Made by a program: the position numbers and the translations under genes
Shown here: one piece after another, positions 6,292 to 12,130 of the stretch
How the letters are laid out: every line of letters begins with the position of its first letter
Numbering within the stretch: the first letter of the stretch is position 1
Notes under the pieces: generated by a model
Told to the model about the DNA's origin: nothing
What the model saw: the letters and a program-made list of their open reading frames with translations, nothing else
Database searches by the model: none
Assembly (NCBI GenBank): GCA_027058255.1
Contig: JALUTE010000265.1
Coordinates: forward strand, 1-12,130
Length of the DNA: 12,130 bases
Direction of reading: 5' to 3'
DNA from: Methyloligella sp.
Lineage (GTDB): Bacteria; Pseudomonadota; Alphaproteobacteria; Rhizobiales; JALUTE01

Positions 6292-6305
6292 TTAACAAAA
6301 GTCAA
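6292..6305 (+). promoter_or_regulatory. Probable FNR/Dnr/NnrR-type box of the nor operon
   Basis: TTAAC-AAAA-GTCAA differs by one base from the dyad at nirS. Its centre is 105.5 nt before the norC ATG. If the regulator acts at -41.5, transcription would start near 6340; CTGAAT at 6328-6333 is only a 3/6 match to a -10. The rest of the 218-bp nnrS-norC gap holds a short hairpin (6337-6351) and no gene. Confidence 0.6.
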
Positions 6306-6336
6306 GGAGCCCCATGCCGTCTCGCGGCTGAATGGT

Positions 6337-6351
6337 CCCATTGCGAATGGG
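6337..6351 (+). repeat. Small perfect hairpin in the norC leader
   Basis: CCCATT (6337-6342) pairs with AATGGG (6346-6351) around a GCG loop. A competing pairing uses AATGG at 6331-6335 with CCATT at 6338-6342. It lies at the predicted 5' end of the norC transcript. Confidence 0.4.
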
Positions 6352-6403
6352 CGTGACATGGATGCCGACGGCTTTCGGCAAGGGGAGACGAGAGAGAACA
6401 GCC

Positions 6404-6856
6404 ATGTGGGACGTTCTTACGAAATCGGCCGCCAGAAACATATTCTATGGAGGATCCCTGGTTTTTCTTCTGATCCTCGTGGGCCTGACGGCGCAGAGCC
6501 ACAACTATGTCGTCAATGTCTCGACCGACAAGGCCGGGCTGACCGACTCGGTGGTGCGGGGCAAGCGGCTGTGGGAGAAGCACACCTGCATCAACTGCCA
6601 CACCATTCTGGGGGAGGGCGCCTATTACGCTCCCGAGCTCGGCAATGTGTGGATCCGCTATGGCGGCAAGGAGGACCCCCAGGGCGCGCGCGAGGCGCTC
6701 AAGGCGTGGATGCGCTCCCAGCCGACCGGGATTGCGGGGCGCCGGCAGATGCCCCAGTTCAATCTCACCGACAAGGAGCTCGACGATCTGATCAATTTCC
6801 TCGCATGGGTGAGCCGGATCGATACCCAGGGCTGGCCGCCCAACAAGGCGGGCTGA
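6404..6856 (+). CDS. norC: Nitric oxide reductase small subunit (cytochrome c)
   Basis: NorC is the membrane-anchored monohaem cytochrome c that passes electrons to NorB. The 150-residue protein opens with MWDVLTKSAARNIFYGGS, the typical NorC start, followed by one membrane helix (about 12-32). The periplasmic domain has the haem site CINCH at 62-66 with the family context HTCINCHTILGEGAYYAPEL, and the distal ligand Met116 in RRQMPQF. DLINFLAWVS near the C-terminus is also characteristic. An in-frame ATG 24 codons upstream (6332) would add a polar segment not found in NorC, so 6404 is chosen despite only a modest purine-rich ribosome site (GAGAGA just upstream). It is the first gene of the nor operon; norB follows after 127 bp. 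Confidence 0.95.
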   Translation: MWDVLTKSAARNIFYGGSLVFLLILVGLTAQSHNYVVNVSTDKAGLTDSVVRGKRLWEKHTCINCHTILGEGAYYAPELGNVWIRYGGKEDPQGAREALKAWMRSQPTGIAGRRQMPQFNLTDKELDDLINFLAWVSRIDTQGWPPNKAG

Positions 6857-6983
6857 GGGCCCGGGCGAGCGCTGTCACACGCCGGACTGCGCCCATGGAG
6901 CCGCATTCGCGAGCCGGGCGAGGCCGCGGCACACGAGGTCGGTGATGCGACCGCCCGCAATCCAAGGGATGGTGAGGACCGTC

Positions 6984-8357
6984 ATGAAATACCAGACTCA
7001 GAAAATCGCATTCGCCTATTTCGCCGTGGCGATGGCATTGTTCGCCGTGCAGGTCTTGGGCGGGTTCATTGCAGCCTATGTCTATGTGAATCCCAACTTC
7101 CTGTCCGAGCTCGTGCCGTTCAACATTCTGCGCATGCTGCACACCAACTCCCTGGTGGTGTGGCTGCTCCTGGGCTTTTTCGGTGCGGCCTACTATCTCA
7201 TCCCCGAGGAGGCGGAGCGCGAGATCGAGAGCCCGATGCTGGCCTATCTCCAGCTCCTGATCCTGGTGATCGGCACCGCCGGTGTGGTGGTGACCTATCT
7301 GTTCGACCTCTTCCCCGGCAATCCGGTGCTCGGCAAGGAGGGGCGCGAGTTCCTCGAGCAGCCGCTCTGGGTGAAGCTCGGCATCGTCGTGGCTGCGCTC
7401 ATCTTCCTCTACAACGTCACCATGACGGTGCTCAAAGGGCGCAAGACGGCCATCACCAACGTGCTGTTGCTCGGCCTGTGGGGCATCGCGATATTCTTCC
7501 TGTTCTCCCTCTACAATCCGGGCAACCTGTCCGTCGACAAGATGTATTGGTGGTACGTTGTCCACATCTGGGTGGAGGGCGTGTGGGAGCTGGTGATGGC
7601 CGCCGTGCTCGCCTTCCTGCTGCTCAAGCTCACCGGCGTCGACCGCGAGGTGATCGAGAAGTGGCTCTATGCCATTGTGGCGCTCTCCCTGTTCACGGGC
7701 CTTCTTGGCACCGGGCACCACTATTACTGGATCGGAACCCCCGGCTATTGGCAGTGGGTCGGCTCCATCTTCTCGAGCCTCGAGGTGCTGCCCTTCTTCG
7801 CCATGGTGCTGTTCAGCTTCTCCATGGTCTGGAAGCGCCGGCGGGAGCATCCGAACAATGCGGCCCTGCTGTGGAGCCTGGGCTGTGCGGTGCTGGCCTT
7901 CTTCGGCGCCGGCGTGTGGGGCTTCATGCACACGCTGCATCCCATCAATTTCTACACCCACGGGACGCAGATCACCGCCGCGCACGGGCATCTCGCCTTC
8001 TTCGGGGCCTATGTGTCGCTCAATCTCGCGGTCATCACCTACGCCATGCCGCATCTCCTGGGCCGCGAGCCCTACAACCAGGTGCTGAACATGGTGAGCT
8101 TCTGGGTGATGGCGAGCGGCATGGCGTTCATGACCTTCGTGCTCACCTTCGCGGGGGTCGTTCAGACCCATCTCCAGCGGGTCCAGGGCGAGAACTACAT
8201 GGATGTTCAGGACCAGCTCGGCCTGTTCTATGAGATGCGTCTGGCGGCCGGTGCCGTGGTGGTGATCGCGGTGCTGATCTACCTCTATTCGATCTTCGTG
8301 CCGCGCAAGGGCGAGCTGATCAAGCGGCCCGATACCGCGCCCACGCCGGCCGAGTAG
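6984..8357 (+). CDS. norB: Nitric oxide reductase large subunit (cNOR type)
   Basis: NorB is the catalytic haem-copper-oxidase-superfamily subunit that reduces two NO to N2O in the inner membrane. The 457-residue protein has about twelve membrane helices and no long N-terminal extension, and norC is adjacent, so it is the cytochrome c-linked type and not quinol-dependent qNOR. Metal ligands are complete: His53 and His336 for low-spin haem b, His334 for haem b3, and His194, His245 and His246 plus Glu198 for the non-haem iron (HIWVEGVWEL, GTGHHYYWIG, HGHLAFFGAY). Glu267 in SSLEVLPF, another conserved active-site-region glutamate, is present. The start at 6984 is supported by TGAGGA at 6973-6978; in-frame ATGs at 6942 and 6969 would add a non-family leader. 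No gene or clear structure is seen in the 127-bp gap after norC. Confidence 0.97.
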   Translation: MKYQTQKIAFAYFAVAMALFAVQVLGGFIAAYVYVNPNFLSELVPFNILRMLHTNSLVVWLLLGFFGAAYYLIPEEAEREIESPMLAYLQLLILVIGTAGVVVTYLFDLFPGNPVLGKEGREFLEQPLWVKLGIVVAALIFLYNVTMTVLKGRKTAITNVLLLGLWGIAIFFLFSLYNPGNLSVDKMYWWYVVHIWVEGVWELVMAAVLAFLLLKLTGVDREVIEKWLYAIVALSLFTGLLGTGHHYYWIGTPGYWQWVGSIFSSLEVLPFFAMVLFSFSMVWKRRREHPNNAALLWSLGCAVLAFFGAGVWGFMHTLHPINFYTHGTQITAAHGHLAFFGAYVSLNLAVITYAMPHLLGREPYNQVLNMVSFWVMASGMAFMTFVLTFAGVVQTHLQRVQGENYMDVQDQLGLFYEMRLAAGAVVVIAVLIYLYSIFVPRKGELIKRPDTAPTPAE

Positions 8358-8373
8358 CGGGAAGGGGCAGGCG

Positions 8374-9249
8374 ATGACACAGGCCCTTCAGACGAACGGG
8401 CGGGCGGCCATGGGCCATGCATCGGGCGGTGCGACCGACGAGGGGGCGCGCGGCGCGGCACCCGCCTCCCGGCAGGACGTTCCCTACTATCGCACAGTGG
8501 CGAACGAGTGCGCGGTCTTTGAGACGGCGCACCGCCTGCGCCTTCCGCTCCTGCTCAAGGGGCCGACGGGCTGCGGCAAGACCCGCTTCGTCGCCCATAT
8601 GGCGGCCAGGCTCGGCCGCCCCCTCTTCACCGTCGCCTGCCACGACGATCTGACGGCGGCCGATCTCACGGGGCGCTATCTGCTCAAGGGCGGGCAGACC
8701 GAATGGTTCGACGGGCCCTTGACGCGGGCGGTGCGGATGGGCGGCATATGCTATCTCGACGAGATCGTGGAGGCCCGCAAGGACGTCACTGTCATCCTGC
8801 ATCCGCTCACCGACGACCGGCGCATTCTCCCCCTCGAGCGCACGGGCGAGACGCTCGAGGCGCCGGACGACTTCATGCTCGTGGTCTCCTACAATCCGGG
8901 CTATCAGAACATTCTGAAATCGCTGAAGCCCTCGACCCGCCAGCGCTTCCTCGCCCTGGAGTTCGATTTCCCGCCGCCCGAGGTGGAGGCGGAGATCGTG
9001 GCGGCCGAGAGCGGCCTCGAGCTCGAGCGCTGCAAGCCGCTGGTGCAGCTCGCCCGCCGCCTGCGCACGCTGGAGGGGCAGGACCTGGAGGAGGTCGTCT
9101 CGACCCGCCTGCTGGTCTATTGCGCGAGCCTCATTGCCGCCGGCATGGCCTGGGACCTTGCGGTGCGCGCCGCCATCGTCGAGCCACTTACCGACGATGC
9201 GGACGTCAAGCAGGGGCTCGTGGACGTGGTGGACGCGGTGCTCGGCTGA
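8374..9249 (+). CDS. norQ: MoxR-type AAA+ ATPase NorQ, NO reductase activation
   Basis: NorQ is a CbbQ/NorQ-family AAA+ ATPase that, with NorD, is needed to mature NO reductase, probably by inserting the non-haem iron of NorB. In 291 residues it shows Walker A GPTGCGKT (63-70), the family segment CHDDLTAADLTGRYLLKGG (89-107), Walker B ICYLDE (125-130), HPLTDDRR (143-150), a sensor-like asparagine in VSYNPGYQ (171-178) and arginines in PSTRQRF (186-192). The C-terminal helical region (about 200-291) fits the CbbQ C-terminal domain. The first 35 residues are a glycine/alanine-rich leader less usual for NorQ, but the start is backed by AAGGGG at 8362-8367 with 6-nt spacing. It begins 16 bp after norB, so the two are almost certainly co-transcribed. 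Confidence 0.94.
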   Translation: MTQALQTNGRAAMGHASGGATDEGARGAAPASRQDVPYYRTVANECAVFETAHRLRLPLLLKGPTGCGKTRFVAHMAARLGRPLFTVACHDDLTAADLTGRYLLKGGQTEWFDGPLTRAVRMGGICYLDEIVEARKDVTVILHPLTDDRRILPLERTGETLEAPDDFMLVVSYNPGYQNILKSLKPSTRQRFLALEFDFPPPEVEAEIVAAESGLELERCKPLVQLARRLRTLEGQDLEEVVSTRLLVYCASLIAAGMAWDLAVRAAIVEPLTDDADVKQGLVDVVDAVLG

Positions 9250-9284
9250 CCGCGGCGCCCAGCCCTGCGGGAGCTCAGGAGCCC

Positions 9285-11252
9285 ATGCACTTTCACAGCC
9301 TGTTCGAGCCCGAGGAGGTGGTCGGCCATTGGTGGCACCGGCTCGTCGGCGAGCGCGAGAGCGTGCCCCGCTTTCCGGACGCCGCCATGTCCTTCGCCGA
9401 GGTCGAGAATGCCCTGCGCGTGTTCTTCCATGCTCTCGGTGGAGGCCATGGCGTGGAGATCAAGCCGGCCATGGCCACGGCTTCCGGCCACCGCTTGTCG
9501 CTCTGGTCGCGCCTCGGCCGCGCTGGCGAGCGCGTCGCCCGCGCCCGCTATGACGGCGACCGCTTCCTGCTGCCCGATCGGATCGACGCCTTTCCGGAGC
9601 GTGAGCTCAATCGCAGGCTCTATTTCTGGCTCGCCGCCTGGGCGACGGTGGCCGGCGAGGCGCCTCCTGCGCCCCTGGACGATCCGCTCCGCGACGATCT
9701 CCTGCGCCTCGCGCACGCGCTGCGCGCCACGCGCATCGTGCTCGCCCGCTATCCGGGGCTCGGCAAGCATTGGGATCGGCTGGCCCGCGCCGCCCGCACA
9801 CTCCGCCCCGAGCGCCGGCTGCCGCCCACCGAAGAGGCCATGGAGCAGGCGATCCGGGCGCTTCTGGGCGATGCGAAGGCTGCGAGCCCCTGGCTTGAGG
9901 CCATCACCGCGCTCGCCGAGAGCGGTGCCGGGGGCGCGGGCGCGAGCGCGGCGCTCGGCGCGATCCGGGCCCCGAAGGGCTACAGGCCGCACTTTCCGGT
10001 GCCGCTCTGGGGCGAGGTCTCGCCTCTACCGGCGCGCGAGCGCTCGGCCTCCGGTGGCGAGGGCGAGGAGCGAGGCGGCGGCGGTCGCGGCGCGGAGGAC
10101 GAGCGGGTGCGCCGGGCCAGGCGGCGCGAGTCGGATCAGGCCGAGCGCAAGGGCGGTCTGGTGATCTACCGCTTCGACAAGATTCTGAGCTGGGCGGAGT
10201 TCCTCAATCTCCATCGCGAGAGCGACGACTCGGAAGAGGAGCAGGCCAAGAAGGCGGCCGATGATCTCGACGAGATATCGCTCACGCGCTCGGCCAAACG
10301 CCCCGCGACACGCCTCAAGTTCGATCTCGATCTCAGCCCTCGCGACGTGGAGACGGAGCGCTTGTCCGCCAGCCATGCCTACCCCGAATGGGACTACCGC
10401 GCTGGCGCCTATCTGCCCGATCACGTGCGCGTGCTCGCCCGCCGCGCCGAGACGGACGTGGACGGCGCGCGCTGGCGCCCCGACCGGGCGGCCGCCCGGC
10501 GCATTCGTGCCGTGCGCCGCCAGTTCGAGGCCCTGCGGCCCAAGCGCGAGATCCGCCGCGGCCAGATCGACGGCACCGAGCTCGACATGGATGCGCTCAT
10601 CCGTGCCCGGGCGGACCTCTTGGCCACGGGGGCCGGGTCGGACCGGATCTATTGCGAGGCTCGCGAGCAGGCCCGCGATCTCGCCGTCGCCGTTCTCATC
10701 GACGTCTCCCGCTCTACGGAAGCCTATGTGGAGAACAGGGCCGTGATCGACATCGAGCGCGAGGCGCTGACGGCGCTGGCCGAAGGGCTGGCGGCCTCAG
10801 GCGACGACTGCGCCATCTACGCCTTCTCCTCGCTCCGGCGCGACAGGGTCTGGATTGCGGATGTGAAGGATTTCGATGAGCCGGTGGGCCCTTTGGTGCG
10901 CGCGCGCATCGCGGCGCTCCGTCCCGGCTTCTATACCCGCCTCGGCGCGGCGGTGCGTCATGTCTCGGCCGCGCTGCACGGCCGCGAGAACCGCCGCAAG
11001 CTCCTGCTGGTGCTGACCGACGGCAAGCCCAACGATCTCGACCACTATGACGGGCGCTATGGCATCGAGGACAGCCGCAAGGCGATCCTGGAGGCGCGCG
11101 CCCTCGGCCAGGCGGTGTTCGGCATCACCATCGACAGCCGCGCCCAGAGCTACTTTCCCCGCATTTTCGGTGCCGGCGCCTTTGCCATTGTCGGCCATCC
11201 GGCACGCCTGACCTCCGCCCTGCCGGTGCTCTACCGCCATCTGGTGGCGTGA
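9285..11252 (+). CDS. norD: VWA-domain protein NorD, NO reductase activation
   Basis: NorD partners NorQ in activating NO reductase. The 655-residue protein starts at ATG 9285 with AGGAG just upstream; the frame stays open further upstream across norQ, but that part is a shadow. The N-terminal helical region (about 1-240) contains FRFPDAAMSF-like and LYFWLAAWA segments typical of NorD. A low-complexity Gly/Glu/Arg linker (about 244-291) follows, then conserved VIYRFDKILSWAEF, YPEWDY and LPDHVRV. The C-terminal von Willebrand A domain has the metal-binding DVSRS (Asp473, Ser475, Ser477) and Asp579 in LVLTDGKPND, followed by HYDGRYGIEDSRKA and GITIDS. The linker makes it slightly longer than many NorD proteins. 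It lies 35 bp after norQ in the operon. Confidence 0.93.
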   Translation: MHFHSLFEPEEVVGHWWHRLVGERESVPRFPDAAMSFAEVENALRVFFHALGGGHGVEIKPAMATASGHRLSLWSRLGRAGERVARARYDGDRFLLPDRIDAFPERELNRRLYFWLAAWATVAGEAPPAPLDDPLRDDLLRLAHALRATRIVLARYPGLGKHWDRLARAARTLRPERRLPPTEEAMEQAIRALLGDAKAASPWLEAITALAESGAGGAGASAALGAIRAPKGYRPHFPVPLWGEVSPLPARERSASGGEGEERGGGGRGAEDERVRRARRRESDQAERKGGLVIYRFDKILSWAEFLNLHRESDDSEEEQAKKAADDLDEISLTRSAKRPATRLKFDLDLSPRDVETERLSASHAYPEWDYRAGAYLPDHVRVLARRAETDVDGARWRPDRAAARRIRAVRRQFEALRPKREIRRGQIDGTELDMDALIRARADLLATGAGSDRIYCEAREQARDLAVAVLIDVSRSTEAYVENRAVIDIEREALTALAEGLAASGDDCAIYAFSSLRRDRVWIADVKDFDEPVGPLVRARIAALRPGFYTRLGAAVRHVSAALHGRENRRKLLLVLTDGKPNDLDHYDGRYGIEDSRKAILEARALGQAVFGITIDSRAQSYFPRIFGAGAFAIVGHPARLTSALPVLYRHLVA

Positions 11253-11356
11253 TGGCTGCGAGCGAAAGACTCAAGCTCTGCCACCACGCGAAGCCATCGC
11301 CGGCTCGACAGGCACCAGAGGCTTGCACGAAACGATTGCCGATCTCGCCATTATGA
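11252..11356 (+). CDS. Tiny bridging ORF between norD and norE (doubtful)
   Basis: An ATG overlaps the norD stop (TGATG at 11250-11254) and opens a 34-codon frame whose TGA overlaps the likely norE ATG (ATGA at 11353-11356). The product would be polar and basic with two cysteines (MAASERLKLCHH start) and no recognised domain or membrane segment. No ribosome site is needed if translation is coupled. It may be a translated coupling leader or simply chance. Confidence 0.2.
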   Translation: MAASERLKLCHHAKPSPARQAPEACTKRLPISPL

Positions 11357-12027
11357 GCGCCAGCGCCATGCAATGTCAGAACCAGCCTCCTGCGGCCGAA
11401 CGCGTGGGTGCGGTCGGGGCGCCGTCTGCAACGGGTGACATCGACAGGCGCGGCGACAGCCTGCCCGGCGACAGCCTATCCGGCGATTGGGGCCCGCTCA
11501 GCCAGCTTCCCGGCCATCCGATGATGTGGATCCTGATCGTCTCCGAGCTTCTCGTCTTCGGCGCCGCCTTCATCGCCTTTGCCGCCGCGCGGTCCGGAGA
11601 CCCGGCGCTCTTTGCCGCATCCCAGGACAGCCTCGACCGCCTGCTCGGCGCCATCAACACCATGGTCCTGCTCACCAGCGGGCTCTTCGCGGCCCTGGCC
11701 GTCAACGCCGTCGCCCAGGGAGCGACCGGCCGCGGCCGCGCTTTCCTCGGGATCGCGGGCGGTCTGGGTCTCGTGTTTCTCGCCATCAAGGCGCTCGAAT
11801 ATGCCGAGAAACATGCCGCCGGGATCGGCTTCGACACCAATAGCTTCTTCACCCTCTACTATCTCACGACCGGCTTTCATGCCCTCCATGTCATTGCCGG
11901 AATCGCCATTCTGGCTCTCGTGGCCTGGCGGAGCAGCCTCGAGAATGTGGAGACGGGCGTCGCCTTCTGGCACATGGTCGATCTGATCTGGGTGCTTCTC
12001 TTTCCCGTCATCTATCTCATGCGGTGA
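11353..12027 (+). CDS. norE: NorE, cytochrome c oxidase subunit III-like membrane protein
   Basis: NorE is a subunit III-like protein of nor operons. It is not required for catalysis but aids NO reductase activity or assembly. From ATG 11353 it has 224 residues: a disordered, polar N-terminus (about 1-50) with an imperfect 5-residue repeat (GDSLP/GDSLS), then five membrane helices (about 57-77, 98-120, 128-147, 165-190, 204-222). Family signs are HPMMWILIVSELLVFGAAF, the NTMVLLTSG segment, ALEY, TTGFHALHVIAG and the closing FWHMVDLIWVLLFPVIYL. The start is uncertain: an in-frame TTG at 11323 and ATG at 11368 are alternatives, and none has a good ribosome site. The 100-bp gap from norD carries only a tiny possible ORF. 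Confidence 0.88.
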   Translation: MSASAMQCQNQPPAAERVGAVGAPSATGDIDRRGDSLPGDSLSGDWGPLSQLPGHPMMWILIVSELLVFGAAFIAFAAARSGDPALFAASQDSLDRLLGAINTMVLLTSGLFAALAVNAVAQGATGRGRAFLGIAGGLGLVFLAIKALEYAEKHAAGIGFDTNSFFTLYYLTTGFHALHVIAGIAILALVAWRSSLENVETGVAFWHMVDLIWVLLFPVIYLMR

Positions 12028-12031
12028 GGCC

Positions 12032-12130
12032 ATGCGCAGCTACTATCCCAAGGTCCGCACATTGCTGCTCGCCTGGGCCGCACTGATGGCGCTCACCATC
12101 GGCACCATGGTCGCCGGTCGGGTGACGGAC
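12032..12130 (+). CDS. norF: NorF-like small membrane protein, 3' partial
   Basis: ATG at 12032, four bases after the norE stop and preceded by GAGG, opens a frame that runs off the window after 33 codons. The visible product starts MRSYYPKVRT, then a hydrophobic stretch LLLAWAALMALTIGTMVAG that would be its first membrane helix. NorF proteins are short (roughly 70-90 residues), subunit IV-like, encoded directly after norE and begin with just such a segment. The assignment rests mainly on position and this helix; the rest of the gene is outside the window. Confidence 0.7.
   Translation, partial: MRSYYPKVRTLLLAWAALMALTIGTMVAGRVTD

Noticed and set aside
4938..6359. 473-codon minus-strand frame opposite nnrS
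   Set aside because: Its product is rich in Gly, Arg, His and Gln with no domain, as expected of an antisense shadow of a membrane protein gene.
6792..8171. 459-codon minus-strand frame opposite norB
   Set aside because: It is His/Glu/Gln-rich, has no recognisable fold, and norB on the other strand has every catalytic residue.
8703..9284. Upstream in-frame extension of norD across norQ
   Set aside because: This is simply an open frame overlapping norQ in another phase. NorD homology starts at the ATG at 9285, which has AGGAG just before it.

Overview
The window is a high-GC denitrification island. It encodes the two steps from nitrite to nitric oxide and from nitric oxide to nitrous oxide, with electron carriers and assembly factors for each. 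High GC, strong AGGAGG-type ribosome sites, the clade-like features of NirS and the alphaproteobacterial flavour of the flanking nuclease suggest an alphaproteobacterium. This assignment is inferred from protein character, not from a marker gene.

Left edge (1-500): the 3' part of a staphylococcal-nuclease-like gene on the plus strand, unrelated to denitrification and convergent with the nir block. Minus-strand nir block (501-4733): in transcription order, nirS (cytochrome cd1 nitrite reductase), a NapC/NirT-type membrane multihaem cytochrome with an unusual haem-binding C-terminal extension, and a small periplasmic cupredoxin. The spacers carry strong dyad structures. Plus-strand block (4911-12130): nnrS, then norC, norB, norQ, norD, norE and the first 33 codons of a norF-like gene cut by the window end.

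Regulation looks unified. A perfect TTGAC-N4-GTCAA box of the FNR/Dnr/NnrR type lies between divergent nirS and nnrS. Degenerate copies with one mismatch lie upstream of the nirT-like gene and of norC. The nirS and nirT-like boxes sit at nearly the same distance from their start codons (73.5 and 72.5 nt).

Proposed working of the module: quinol electrons enter through the membrane-anchored NirT-like cytochrome and possibly the cupredoxin, and are passed to NirS, which makes NO. NO is reduced by the NorCB complex, which is matured by the NorQ AAA+ ATPase and the NorD VWA protein and assisted by NorE/NorF. NnrS is a membrane haem/copper protein linked to NO stress. Haem d1 biosynthesis genes, nos genes and the regulator itself are not in the window. 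The most interesting items are the fused NirT-like cytochrome with a CX3CH motif, the NirS-linked cupredoxin behind an 18-bp hairpin, and the set of NnrR-like boxes.
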